Positions 32,101 through 40,439 of a stretch of 64,000 nucleotides of DNA are shown here, in pieces. The DNA comes from Ascoidea tarda (nom. inval.) (taxonomy: Eukaryota; Ascomycota; Saccharomycetes; Ascoideales; Ascoideaceae): contig JAKTTS010000018.1 of NCBI GenBank assembly GCA_030560485.1, positions 1 to 64,000 of the forward strand, read 5' to 3'. The notes beneath the pieces were generated by a model that did no database searches, was not told the DNA's origin, and saw nothing but the letters and a program-made list of their open reading frames with translations. Position 1 is the first letter of the stretch; the number at the start of each line of letters is the position of its first letter. The position numbers and the translations under genes were made by a program.

Positions 32101-35100
32101 ATTCTCATTTAGATAATGAGAATATTGTGAAAACTGAAAGCAAATTTGTAAAGAGCGAACTGCAAGTTATTAGTAATAATGAAAACTGCATTATAATTTT
32201 CAATAATCAAAATGAATTAAATGAAGATGAAAAATTAATTGGTGAAGAGATGAACAAAAAGGATCTTATTTATGATTCCATTAAAGAAAAGAAAACAACT
32301 AGCAACATAATTAATGACATAGATACATTCGGGGTTGATGAAAAAAGTGTAAATAATCAGAAGCAAGTTAAAGAAAATCTATTAAAATCTTTTGTGGATC
32401 AAGAATATCCACCAATGACAAACAGTCAAAGTAGCATTGAATCAATTGTTGAGCTTAAAAATGATAAGCCTGAAACGCGACAAACCACTAACAGTGTTGA
32501 TACAAAAAATAATCAAAAACAGGAAAATAATGTCAAATATATAAAAAAAAACAATAAAAATATGTTAGATACTGAAAATTTTTTTGGTCAAAATCATAAC
32601 GATACAATTAATAAAACTGACTCAAGTGAAATTGAAACTGCTTCAACTGTTGATTCTCAAAAAAATTCTGATAACAACTCAAAAAGTGATGAGAATCACA
32701 TAGATGATAATGGAAAACTTATGTTAGAGTTTAAAGAGTTGCTGAATAAATCAAATTCTAAGAACACAGATATTGCTTTGAAAGATCTCAATCAGGTGGA
32801 AAATAGTTCAAAGGAAAGCCTTTCTAAATTTGATTATCAGACCGAAAATTCTCAGTTTGATAAATATCAAGAAAATAAATCCACTAATTTTGATGACAAA
32901 AAACAGCCTAAAACCATCGAAAATAATAAAAAGGCTTTGAATGACGACAATGGAACTGAAACTAATTATCCAAATAACTTTAATGATCAAAATTATCATA
33001 AAAAATACAATGATGTACAAGATCAAAAAGTAATTACTTTTGAAAATGAAAATATTACCTCAAATTCTTTTATTCAAAAAGATTTGAATATTTCTAATCA
33101 AAATGCAGATTTAGTCGTTCAGTCATCTAATAAAATAGCAATAAAAAATCAAATCTTTTCACCGAAATTGGATTTAAAAAATGAAATAAAACACTACAAT
33201 AATAAGTATCAAAAAACTGACATTTTTAATCCTGATAATCCAGAAATAAAATTAGACTATTTACCAGAGTTACAGATTGGATTACAGGAAATTAACTTTG
33301 AGCATGGTTATGAGACTTTTAATTCAAATAATAATGACTTTTCTGATGATATAACCAATGAAATGGGCAACCAGCCATTTCAAAATCTAGAGAAAAACAC
33401 ATATTGTTTTACAAAAGACACAAACAGTGAAAATATAACAGACAGCCTACAAAATAACGGAGAATTCGATATTTCTACAGAGGTAAATAATAATAGCTTT
33501 ACAAAAGAAAATGAGATTATTGTTTTTGAAGAATCAAAAGACACTCATCAGAGAGAGAAAAACGAATTTAATTTGAACCAAACTATTAATCATCAGTATA
33601 AAAGTGATCCGGATGATTTGAATTTTAGCTCTCAAAATATCTTGCTGAACCTGAAGGAAATTCCTAAGGAAATTAAATCAAACAAAGATACTCCTAATGG
33701 GTTTATTCTTTTTGATTGCAATACTAAGATAGAAAAAAAGATAAATTCAGACTTTGAAAATAATTTAAAAACAGTAGCAAAGCCTGATAAAGATACAAAT
33801 GAGTCTGTTGATATTTATCATAGAAACAGGAATCTTAGGAAAATAAATTTTACTTTTTCTAGAGAGAGTATTGATAAGCTTGAAACAACAAATAATATGA
33901 ATAAAACAATAGATGATGAGACTGAAATAACAGATAATAGGACTGAAATAACAGATAAGAATGAGTTAGCAAGCAATAAGAATGAATTAATATATGATCA
34001 GAATGAATTAACAGATAATATTGCAGACTTAGTATATGATAAGACCGGGACAAATAATAACAATGCTGAATTAATTCATGATGAGACTGAAATGGAAAAT
34101 AATAAGAACAAATCGACATATGATTATAATGAGTTAATAAGTAATACAAACAAATTAATTCATGATGAGACTGAAATGAAAAACAATAAGAGCGAATCGA
34201 TATATGATGAGACTAAAATGACAAACATCGACAATAAACCGGTATATGATAATAATAAGCTAATAAACAATAACACTGAATTGCTACATGATGATACTAG
34301 AATAAAAAACAATAGAACTGAATTAATACATGATAAGACTATAATGACAAATAATGGAAAAAAAGAATTATATGATAAAACTGAAACCAAAAATAATAAC
34401 ACTAAATCAACACACAATAAGTCTGAAATAAAAAATAATAAGAATAAATCAGTATATGACAAAACTGAAACTGAAAATATTAACAGTGAATTAATAGATG
34501 GTAATAATAAGTTAGAAAACAATACAAAGGAGATTGTATATGGTGAGAATGAAATATCAGATAATATCGTTGATTCAGTATATGATAAGAGTGAAATGAT
34601 AAATAATGGGAACAAAGCAGTATACGACAATAATGAGTTAATAAACAATGCAAACAAGCTAATGGGTAATAATATTGAAACTAAAAATAATAATACTGAA
34701 TTACTTCATGATGAGACCCAAATGAAAAATAATGAGAACAAAGCGGTATATGACAATAATGAGTTGGCAAGCAATACAAAAAACATAACGTATAATGAGA
34801 CTGAAACGAAAAATAATCAGAACGAATCGATACATGATGAAACTCAAATGACAAATATCGATAAAATATCAGTATACGATAAAAATGAAATGGGGCATAA
34901 TAATAATGCAATAACAGATAGGACGGAAATAACGGATAGGAATGAGTTAGTAAGCAATAAGAATAAAATTGGAGATACAGATGAATTAGTAAATGATAAA
35001 GATAAAATAAAGAATTATATGAATGAAGTAGCAAATGATAGGAATGAACTAGCGAACGATAAGAATGAAATTAAAGATAATAAAAGTAATTTTACAAATG

Positions 35101-38100
35101 AGAATATTAGATTGAGAAATAATAAGAATAAACTAACAAATTCTCAAAATAAGAATATATTGGAAAATCTTGAATTTGATTCAATTAATACAGGTGTGAT
35201 TTCTAAAAATGATTTTTCTAAGAATGTGGAGATAAAAAATAATCAATATGTTAAAAATATTCATCAAAATCCTTTTATAGAAAAAAAAGCAAACAATAAT
35301 AATAGCTTTTCCTCTTTAACAACAAATCTTGATGGAACAAGATCTTCACACACTAGTAAAGATCATACACCATTTCTTAAATCTGATAAAGAAAAGTTGG
35401 AAAATGAATCATTTATTTCTCAAAACAAAATAGCTCCTGTTGATGATGATGATGATAATGATGATAATAATGATGATAAACCCGAAAGTGAATTCAATGA
35501 TAATAAATGCTTTGTGAGGACTTTGGATGAAACAAAAACTAAATTCTGTGAGAAAAAAGCATATTCAAAGGCATTTATTGAATTAGAGAATAAATACAAA
35601 GGAGATTTAAAAACAGATAGCAAAATAAATAAAAATAAAGAAATGAATAATTCTGGATTAATTCAAAATTCTTTAATGCTTGAAAACAGTACTGAAGAGT
35701 ATTCGGGTAAAATTAATTTTGATTCTGATGGCACTGAGATGCTTTTTAATCAAAAAAGTGATTTTGAAGATTATGAAGACTTGAATGAAAAAAGACAAGA
35801 AGAAAAATATCGCGAAGCCCAGGTTCCACAGTATACGTTACGGCAGAACATTGAAAACGACAAAACTTATATTCAAAAGCAAACTCGCGAAACAAAAATC
35901 GAAAAAGAAAATACTCCAGAGATTAATTATCAACAAGAGAATTATGAGCGGAAAACTTATACACAATCAGATCAACAATCTTCAAATTATAAACAGCAGC
36001 ATACTGAACAGCGAAATTTTCAACAGCAAAATCAAAAATTTAGAGATAATCAACAGCAAATTAACCAACAACAAAATATTACACAGTACAATCCGGAACT
36101 TCAAAATCATCAACAGCAAATTACTGAAGAATGTGTCGATAAAGAGTTAAGCGAAGTACAAAATAACAATCAATCAAAAGCACAAAATTATCAAAAACAA
36201 AAATACAAAACAAAAGAATATCAAACAAACAGCTATGAATCAAACAAGCCCAGTTCAAAAGCTTACAATTTGCAAGCATACCCAAATAAAATAGATAAAA
36301 ATATAAGCAATGAGAATCAAAATGAAAATAAAAATAAAACTGAAGTTGAAATTGAGATTGAAAACAAACAAGAACAAAGTGACAGTATTATAAAAGACGA
36401 AACGTATGGAATAGAAAAACTAGATAGTGCTGAATTTTCTCATCCAAGTGATTTTAATGTAATAGTTGATAATAATGTTTTGGAACTGCATAGTGTTTAT
36501 AATGCTACAAATTCCAACTTTTTAAAAGAGAACCAAGTTGAAAAAGTTTTATTCAGTGATGATACTGTTCACACTGTCAAATATAATCAAGTTGATAACA
36601 GAAATCATGTCTTTCAATCTACATTTAAAAGCTTTGATGTAGATAAAGAAATAATAAATAAGTCCAAATCAAGTGAAAATGAAGTTGAAAATGACAAAAG
36701 TAATTCAAAGGACATTCAAAAGTATATTTTGGAGAAACGTGGCGATTCTGGAAATAACGATAACCGAGCATTGGGAAAACTCAGAAAACCTACAGTTTTA
36801 AATATCGATTCAAAATCTAATTATGAAAATGATTTTGTTAAAACTCTGGGTATACAGTACTATGATGATTTGTTAGAGGAAGATTCAAGTTTATCTGGGT
36901 TTAAAAATCATAACAGAAGTTTATCTGCAAAAAACTCTAAAGTTGAAAATTTATCTCAGAGTAAATATATCGATGTCCAAACCAATACAAAAAATCGACT
37001 TGTGAATGAAAATAAAAATCTATTGGTGGAACAAACATTTTTGTATGAACAAGTTCCTAGCAAAAATGATAGTATTAGCGATGAAGAAAATACGGCTACC
37101 ATTCCCAGGTTGCCTGTGGATTCTTCAGCGATTTCATATAAAACACAATCGCAACAAACTGATTCTCTCAGTATAGATGGTAGATCTGAAAATTTGAGAC
37201 AAAGTAATAATTTTGCGGAAAAAGACTTTTCCAGTGGTTCTGATGAAAGAGAAATTCGACCAAATGAAAGCGATGAGTTAACAATAATTAATTCAGGTAG
37301 TGGGCCTCTTCTGAACGCCAATTTATCTATTACATCCTCGCAGAAGCTGTTAGGTACTGATCGAGCTCATAATATGGAGCAAATGCGCTATGAGTATCAG
37401 AAATCTGGATATGGCAATAATTTGGGTGTTGAAGGAATTAACTACAATAACAACAATTTGTCTGTTACGGGTAGTTCACATGATAAAAAAGTGGATGATT
37501 ATCAATCAGGCGAGTCTTTTAAGCCCAATTCTACAGAGATTACACATTCAAATTTTTCTGTTCCTAGCAGCGAAAACTCTTCTCTTCCGCCACTGAGAGA
37601 TGATTTGGATAAAGAGGCCGAGGAATTTGATATTGATACGTTCGATATTGACGATCCTGATAATACATTGGCACACCTTTTGTTGTATTTGGAACACCAA
37701 ACCATTCAAGTGATTTCTACGATCCAGGCGTTATTAACAACCATCAAACTACCCGATTCAACCAATGGTCAATTGAGGGAAAGTTCAAGTGCAATCACAA
37801 AGGTTGTGAATCAAATGTATGACGCCACTCGGGTTTCAATGTCACAGAGCAGAAACTACCAATTGAAAGAACATGGCATTTGGGTTACACAAAACTTGTA
37901 CGATTGTGTCAGAAGAATGGACATGCTTTGCAACAATGGAAAATTCGATAGGGATTATGCTGATAAACACTTTAAACAACGACTTGCAGGAATTTCATTT
38001 GACATTGCTAAATCCACAAAGGAACTTGTTAAAACAGTTGAGGAGGCGTGTATTAGAGAGGAAATTTCTGCCATTGACCAAAAATTGAATAGATTTCAGC

Positions 38101-38108
38101 AAATTTGA
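23193..38108 (+). CDS. SPA2: Giant polarisome scaffold Spa2 (4,971 residues)
   Basis: Spa2 scaffolds Bni1, Bud6, Pea2 and MAPK modules at sites of polarised growth. Two tandem Spa2/GIT homology (SHD) repeats lie at residues 74-104 and 140-169 (RAREKLAKLSVTQFCELSID; ARKKLAFLPFTRFRDLANDI). A long coiled coil follows at about 525-810 and a helical domain at about 825-955 (RFFDPNGLLSLKSIMDLN). The C-terminal 150 residues match the Spa2 C-terminus: HQTIQVISTIQALL, SRNYQLKEHGIWV, DCVRRMDMLCN, KHFKQRLAGISFDIAKSTKE. S. cerevisiae Spa2 has 1,466 residues; here about 3,800 residues of Asn/Asp/Glu/Lys/Ser low complexity separate the helical domain from the C-terminal domain, including a 14-residue array. 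One ATG-started frame covers 14.9 kb with no stop. I cannot exclude an undetected intron, but none is needed. Confidence 0.9.
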   Translation: MSQPSTPISQHYSSNSNPFANSTPTSTSKPNSNVPIPVQKKNRPPKDLTVHFNSLKTFLDSTSDIKRKESSTTRTERAREKLAKLSVTQFCELSIDVYDELQRRINNDRIDNLLKNNALNNDSQKKLDHLLPKKNLHPNRNHARKKLAFLPFTRFRDLANDISYEIQRRNLANNPNLSNYNNNLHNQKKIDTEPTPAQPNTLINQSTTSFSTSKEEEEEEEEEEEDTIDKTKMLFSSPSKDKNALNDIDETTQNLNKNALNNDNPKFDNNDPKFEKDNPKFEEENLIIEPNIQNIKNNKDIKDIKDIEDIKNNKDTKDIKDTKDTKDTKDASNDSKLLESSIPTMPVGVQTGTVIPTKSTLAWSSDEESDEELVPESQKKTLNDQFQPSIPNGQNQNQNQNGKVIHQNLLPNNKIISFEKSISDETPPEKSTSTKYSPQKTVPLKIENHQIDSPQESIPKNDVLPDLNDITHARRHSNAIPKSLIPEKSSESSTNYTFHSNFHQNSNSLASRTSSIKRGLSLNTNKRDKDREIELLLEEGTKMDQTITNLEQKIITLNNTISQNEKEKSNLNFKLTKLETDLVNQKQKLLLSNDQFSLFTKEWEAEKVKYDTKINDLNVILEQRDSNILDLESNLFDQKSLNHSFNENYNLLKLDFNDLKIQNTALIDQNKSLQENFNIYIAQNEKVFLKNKEMQDQIISKEKGLNETLVNLKSKDILIADLKNEIEKKNTEVDYLKNELENKDNEIEIKDSQIESHRSIINKDRDREFQLQKKIENEKEQIIKTRELEVADLKNQVAEWKTKYSDLQESNENSHTFNLNSKEIQFSDLSENYLARFFDPNGLLSLKSIMDLNHHISCFLVSIHQEPIHIDSLFEIISKISVISGQIANDGANVKHGEYSSLIKAAVSHAITSIRYFSLYQSTLPRLVIDSAVAEISFCVCNLISEAKINPNGVSFVNFSNNNIQFDKSLINSTNFVDAPRPFRTARKGSSLGLTSNEGKSSFGTNNLSFNSNQIRKPLLSIQSKFNTEKLDSLTNGNLEKNEIFYKKGLNISARIIGNSENMNIENNIYTNDRSEDNHSFDQHSRNVSELLDIDSNFVKGFNSNKDLTHSNTNNITSYNGFNDQLITDNVSKDSTVDISKESIVYNISHDSIVDNSTGKNSIANNIMSKDSLVDNDMSKNSIFDDDINKESVDYNNENEQTVSFNNMSKESTVDHINEELKISSFLAQSTTTDNNSVSLNNVEEFPLKKSNEMLPLPSRITSGKIVQQTIISPSVLGKVPRNSNQNEEVPRPLNHTPKSLPIDSIASKLTSENLYKSKVAAKTAVHQKSTSILNLLKQFESPQSKTQSLRAPLRVSKINGSRKPSIGVSNVISNFEANSRKPSYNSTAPTNKIANSDFHVMTIQAEIDSSALNNEILHNSVSSGMAEVLSGLAVSKKHEIQEGSNDNIINKLTEHSTKSFNSMNNNGDNHEIRSKNSVGGENSDEFDTIYNIEEEYIKENQKIDNAKYVSSTINRNGGTENNNINQKYEKYDQYGKYNKFDKYEEYEEYDDSDDSDDNDDNENNKLDNNERKNFHNDVSNNQHENDEREISESNGNATKNNNEEDSVDKSTKVIDNTNKEIINNKTKDDRNNNDENLNYTNQNINETATSDYKSNVIKPFNTLDGCFHENMNDVDDIENSVDKRDDDENHQFKPIENYYISDSLYNTEGIIDNINYEDKANDSNMDEKYVDNKKTNQTENNLIEDINDEKVNEQSQTKLIENKININQQNSSDILTTSSIQKSQDLNAESNNYSIEQSMVSKGIITEKKNSDSSFHFSESFESSPSNDISTNADKNRSSLDPKISGLLDNTRDDGRKTNNFILSNFDLNKENIYNSSTNVSSTFNSNTRSSKVKSLEVKKSYNLDNSAQNNFLDSATQKEIHVVESSIFNPNENRHLTPSTDKLTEINDISSSDEQAHKYKFSSDESEFFTDRSLNTGGSSTKFPSQLHKEVSDTALARKDLSGNEFVSRTSNQDHVSIYDDNKDYHPISNLDTTSTHEQDLKLKNKAIVNVQYKNDNKDNVISINNNRFSSSLSSSSSLKDFEMEMQYSQEPNFNNRRSQNFVSDSRVDNQIQQPSYVSSQENCSDFNNEYDSDSDFEIMNSGFQTQNNNLENRSIDPFLSRNKKDSLVVPDKVKLHKKHSIQPTVEKFNERERFSFSSSSSFKQISTTKNSHTIAKELQTQEVQKDNKIEISKRNLDFSHSLSLQPGEFSSLKTGALNQNILLENSSDEHTEFERMNIKPKKLDILSVDVKLNSIESSNNLQMNNSRSAKTGFSQQKILDIHQLLPESPVLYNSDNNSHNVGLTSHLSEVDIGHKTLELDSFRGSKEGENLEIYNETKKSFSNLEELDKTDSLGKAGISNNQFDNIHQHLHKDSENSSTSNFEMYNGSTKKFVDSKKYKTNQKSFVNENFAYKFDRKSNDDSDYISDDNDYSDFSFHENVHTEKFFKGQGLISKNIYDSNHDSDFEFSIGPDNRKFFRNQDDFYDSDNIEDFSFPQKNETAKHDLFDEGTSFEKHALDLDIRNKSKLQQSDEQLSNQTKSKSKFVGFENAQKKRNEENTQNIGDVHFKKNDYSIKEIILKDSSETVYDVEHKGITKYSQNYLNTDKVHTDIDTDEKPKTEFKDDKNENSVKMKNETISFNGNEKSSTESPKPLVHENQPKEGVNKQCSSIADEVYSNEISKNDDSKTFTAKKDLNKHTNNKFNTDLSQDFEKLIPTITNGSDSRNSIKDHDNADICIPKIINRENDTENSSLDHFNKVDSIENAKENGNVTKIIPESYSVNATNIKQNSEPIRINLNHEGKENNKISNDLGYQLNRNGNKVDDKRKTLNEKDEQENNKKETLTIKEKTKSNSLGSITDKTYQKIINENENDLETQDLEANREVAIKPILLNSIDNIHDTDTKIKQKHSIDYKKKTESVFFVPTEESYSHLDNENIVKTESKFVKSELQVISNNENCIIIFNNQNELNEDEKLIGEEMNKKDLIYDSIKEKKTTSNIINDIDTFGVDEKSVNNQKQVKENLLKSFVDQEYPPMTNSQSSIESIVELKNDKPETRQTTNSVDTKNNQKQENNVKYIKKNNKNMLDTENFFGQNHNDTINKTDSSEIETASTVDSQKNSDNNSKSDENHIDDNGKLMLEFKELLNKSNSKNTDIALKDLNQVENSSKESLSKFDYQTENSQFDKYQENKSTNFDDKKQPKTIENNKKALNDDNGTETNYPNNFNDQNYHKKYNDVQDQKVITFENENITSNSFIQKDLNISNQNADLVVQSSNKIAIKNQIFSPKLDLKNEIKHYNNKYQKTDIFNPDNPEIKLDYLPELQIGLQEINFEHGYETFNSNNNDFSDDITNEMGNQPFQNLEKNTYCFTKDTNSENITDSLQNNGEFDISTEVNNNSFTKENEIIVFEESKDTHQREKNEFNLNQTINHQYKSDPDDLNFSSQNILLNLKEIPKEIKSNKDTPNGFILFDCNTKIEKKINSDFENNLKTVAKPDKDTNESVDIYHRNRNLRKINFTFSRESIDKLETTNNMNKTIDDETEITDNRTEITDKNELASNKNELIYDQNELTDNIADLVYDKTGTNNNNAELIHDETEMENNKNKSTYDYNELISNTNKLIHDETEMKNNKSESIYDETKMTNIDNKPVYDNNKLINNNTELLHDDTRIKNNRTELIHDKTIMTNNGKKELYDKTETKNNNTKSTHNKSEIKNNKNKSVYDKTETENINSELIDGNNKLENNTKEIVYGENEISDNIVDSVYDKSEMINNGNKAVYDNNELINNANKLMGNNIETKNNNTELLHDETQMKNNENKAVYDNNELASNTKNITYNETETKNNQNESIHDETQMTNIDKISVYDKNEMGHNNNAITDRTEITDRNELVSNKNKIGDTDELVNDKDKIKNYMNEVANDRNELANDKNEIKDNKSNFTNENIRLRNNKNKLTNSQNKNILENLEFDSINTGVISKNDFSKNVEIKNNQYVKNIHQNPFIEKKANNNNSFSSLTTNLDGTRSSHTSKDHTPFLKSDKEKLENESFISQNKIAPVDDDDDNDDNNDDKPESEFNDNKCFVRTLDETKTKFCEKKAYSKAFIELENKYKGDLKTDSKINKNKEMNNSGLIQNSLMLENSTEEYSGKINFDSDGTEMLFNQKSDFEDYEDLNEKRQEEKYREAQVPQYTLRQNIENDKTYIQKQTRETKIEKENTPEINYQQENYERKTYTQSDQQSSNYKQQHTEQRNFQQQNQKFRDNQQQINQQQNITQYNPELQNHQQQITEECVDKELSEVQNNNQSKAQNYQKQKYKTKEYQTNSYESNKPSSKAYNLQAYPNKIDKNISNENQNENKNKTEVEIEIENKQEQSDSIIKDETYGIEKLDSAEFSHPSDFNVIVDNNVLELHSVYNATNSNFLKENQVEKVLFSDDTVHTVKYNQVDNRNHVFQSTFKSFDVDKEIINKSKSSENEVENDKSNSKDIQKYILEKRGDSGNNDNRALGKLRKPTVLNIDSKSNYENDFVKTLGIQYYDDLLEEDSSLSGFKNHNRSLSAKNSKVENLSQSKYIDVQTNTKNRLVNENKNLLVEQTFLYEQVPSKNDSISDEENTATIPRLPVDSSAISYKTQSQQTDSLSIDGRSENLRQSNNFAEKDFSSGSDEREIRPNESDELTIINSGSGPLLNANLSITSSQKLLGTDRAHNMEQMRYEYQKSGYGNNLGVEGINYNNNNLSVTGSSHDKKVDDYQSGESFKPNSTEITHSNFSVPSSENSSLPPLRDDLDKEAEEFDIDTFDIDDPDNTLAHLLLYLEHQTIQVISTIQALLTTIKLPDSTNGQLRESSSAITKVVNQMYDATRVSMSQSRNYQLKEHGIWVTQNLYDCVRRMDMLCNNGKFDRDYADKHFKQRLAGISFDIAKSTKELVKTVEEACIREEISAIDQKLNRFQQI
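26560..26850 (+). repeat. Degenerate Ser-Lys-[DE]-Ser array in SPA2
   Basis: About seven units of roughly 11-14 residues built on SKDS-V-D / SKNSI-D / SKES-VD, such as MSKDSLVDND and MSKNSIFDDD. The repeat is visible in DNA as recurring AGCAAAGACTCA-like words. Confidence 0.7.
33954..34877 (+). repeat. 22 x 42-bp (14-residue) tandem array in SPA2
   Basis: Twenty-two consecutive 14-residue units in exact register, consensus D-[KE]-[TN]-E-[MLT]-[KT]-N-N-x-x-[EK]-[LSA]-[IV]-[YH]; examples are DETEMKNNKSESIY and DKSEMINNGNKAVY. Each unit is itself two heptads (e.g. DRNELAN, DKNEIKD in the flanks). Units differ from each other by several residues but never lose register, so it is old but length-constrained. 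Confidence 0.92.
35920..36215 (+). repeat. Gln-rich segment of SPA2
   Basis: CAA/CAG-rich coding stretch with repeated QQQ and QQN words (NQQQNITQYN, HQQQITEE), unlike the Asn/Asp/Glu-rich rest of the protein. Confidence 0.75.
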
Positions 38109-38426
38109 GTAAATTTGAGCAAATATGGGCGAGTTATATTATAATTATTTTTGAATTTCTTGTTTTATATTATTTTTTTCTTAAAAAGATATTTTGATTT
38201 TTTCTTATAATTTAATACAAAGTTAAAGAGTAGTATTAAGGTGAGGAGGAAAAGGGAAATAAACAAAAGGGTTACCCTCTTTTACATTATAAAATAGGAA
38301 AATGTGAAAAGCTCAGTTTAAGAGAGAAGAAAATAGTGCCAGTTATCAGAGATCAGTTATCGTAATCATAATCATAATCCCAAGAATAAAAAATGAGATA
38401 TCAAAGGCTCAAGTACTGATATCAAT
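38109..38426. other. Intergenic region SPA2 to RIM21-like gene
   Basis: 318 bp of AT-rich DNA with short repeats (TAATCA). Nothing recognised. Confidence 0.5.
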
Positions 38427-40178
38427 ATGATAGAGCTAATTAAAAGAAATGCATTCTGGAGGTATCCTATAAATAAAGAGGTGTATGAATCATGCTCAGC
38501 AAAACATATCTCAACTGGATCGATAGTGGTACCTTATCCCTTTAAATTTATGAGTGACGATCTAAGTGCTGACGAGCTATTAATTCATTACAAGCCATTT
38601 TGTTATTTTTCTAAGCCAGTTTATCTGTCGAATAATATGAATGAGTTGTTCAATAACCAGTTAATTGATATCCAAAGCGACTGGAACAAATATTCCAGAG
38701 ATCCAAATGACGGACTGTTTTTCTATTCCATTTTTCCAACTATTTATTCGATAACTGCTTCAACAGTGGTGACAATATTTTTAAGCATAATAGTATTTAC
38801 CAATTTCAATTCCGAACCAAGTTTCTTGTTAAAGGTGGGAACAGTACTAGCATCAATCAATTTGACGTTACTATTAATTGTTTCAATAATATTTCTTGAA
38901 AAGAATCATGAGGCTCTTAATTCCAACAGCGGAGATTTATTTATTGATTTTTTAAGCAGTTATAAGCCCTTTAATATCATTGATTTTTTGGCTATATTGA
39001 TTCTACAGTTTGTGCAGGTTCAAATTATCATGCGAATCTTTTCAAGACAAAAGGAAAAAAGATTTACGTTTTTCATGGGAGGGATACTATCAATTATTTC
39101 GCAGGTTATTTGGGCAGTATCAACGTACAGTTCTAGCCATGGGTCAATTCTAAGCTCAAAGAGCATTGCGTTCAACAATGTGAAAAACAACTTGCAGTTC
39201 AGTAACCAGAGCTATTCTAACCTAAGCAACTTCATAAACAGCAGTGCAGTGTTTGCTTTGTTGCCGGCGTTTGTTTATTTGCTAAGAATATCACTATCGG
39301 TTATTTTCTCAGTTTTGATTGGGATCTACTGTTTCATGAAACGAAAAATCATCTTTCAAAAAAAGTTGATCATAATCACAACGTTGACGTTTCTCACAAT
39401 CAACTTGGAGTTTGCGTTTTTCATTGCAGACGTGTCAAATCTATGGGTTAGTGAGCTCAGCGAAATTTTCAACACTTGCTGTTATGTGATCAGCACAGTG
39501 TTGGTGTGGGAGTGGATCAACCGGGTGCACCACATGGAGAAAATCAAGGAGAAGAGCGGTATCTTGGGCCGACCCTTCTACGAAGAAGAGGAGATCAACA
39601 ACAACAACTACGACGGCTACTACGACAACAACAACAACAGCAACACCGGAAGCAACACCGGCAGCAGCAGCAACAAGGGCATGGCGGCCATGAACATAAA
39701 CACTAATCCTCTGAACAGTGCCAATTTCAGCAGCAACGCTGATGGCAGCGATTTTATTGCAGACTTTGGTCTCGAGCACTCCAATCACAACATTGTTGCA
39801 CAAGCCGCTGACGACAAAACCATAAGAAAGGTGCACAAGGTGTCCATTTTCGAGAACATCATGAATCTCACAGACCAATTGATATTGTATGGGCTTCCCA
39901 TCCCCAGATCGACGTCAGTAACCTCCTCCTTGAGAGAAAGAGAGAACAGAATCCGCAGCAACTTGAAGAAAAACTACAAGAAAAACAACAAAATCAACAA
40001 GCTCCGGAAAAACAAGAACCGGGAAATGAAAATCTTCATCAATCGGCAGGACGACAAGAAAGGCAGCACGCACAGCAACAATAGCGACCACAGCAACAGC
40101 AACACAAACACGTCTGCCAACAACGGAAACGCCAACGTTTACACCTACAGCGTGAACGAAATCAACTGCGACGATTAG
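38427..40178 (+). CDS. RIM21: PalH-family ambient pH sensor (Rim21, or paralogue Dfg16)
   Basis: 583 residues with seven predicted membrane segments at about 97-124, 132-156, 184-204, 213-233, 274-303, 313-335 and 345-364. The block WEWINRVHHMEKIKEKSGILGRPFYEEEE right after TM7 is the PalH/Rim21 signature. The family senses alkaline pH and lipid asymmetry at the plasma membrane and recruits Rim8 to start Rim101 processing. The cytosolic C-terminal tail (about 210 residues) is Asn/Ser/Gly rich and ends with basic and Asn/Ser runs; it lies in a strong GC-rich islet and uses GC-ending codons. Rim21 and Dfg16 are paralogues and I cannot separate them with certainty. Confidence 0.82.
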   Translation: MIELIKRNAFWRYPINKEVYESCSAKHISTGSIVVPYPFKFMSDDLSADELLIHYKPFCYFSKPVYLSNNMNELFNNQLIDIQSDWNKYSRDPNDGLFFYSIFPTIYSITASTVVTIFLSIIVFTNFNSEPSFLLKVGTVLASINLTLLLIVSIIFLEKNHEALNSNSGDLFIDFLSSYKPFNIIDFLAILILQFVQVQIIMRIFSRQKEKRFTFFMGGILSIISQVIWAVSTYSSSHGSILSSKSIAFNNVKNNLQFSNQSYSNLSNFINSSAVFALLPAFVYLLRISLSVIFSVLIGIYCFMKRKIIFQKKLIIITTLTFLTINLEFAFFIADVSNLWVSELSEIFNTCCYVISTVLVWEWINRVHHMEKIKEKSGILGRPFYEEEEINNNNYDGYYDNNNNSNTGSNTGSSSNKGMAAMNINTNPLNSANFSSNADGSDFIADFGLEHSNHNIVAQAADDKTIRKVHKVSIFENIMNLTDQLILYGLPIPRSTSVTSSLRERENRIRSNLKKNYKKNNKINKLRKNKNREMKIFINRQDDKKGSTHSNNSDHSNSNTNTSANNGNANVYTYSVNEINCDD

Positions 40179-40439
40179 TCACATGCCAGCGCACTTCTGC
40201 CAAGACAACTTGGCAGCCGGCCTGCATTGAAATCTTGGTGCATTGCGGTGCATGGGCACTTTGACATGTGAAAGTGGAGCAACTTCTGGATTGGGCAGCA
40301 GTGTCATTGATGATGCTTCGACTCCACAGTTGGAACTTGTCTTGATTCAATTTAAATACAACAACTGCTCTGTTGTCCTTCATAACATCAGAAGTTGCAG
40401 CATTTTTGTTACTTTCTATCGGCGCTTAATCTTTTTGAA
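40179..40439. other. Promoter region of the ABCD transporter gene
   Basis: 261 bp, GC-rich in its first half as the tail of the RIM21 islet. The reading frame of the next gene extends into it without an ATG. Confidence 0.5.
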
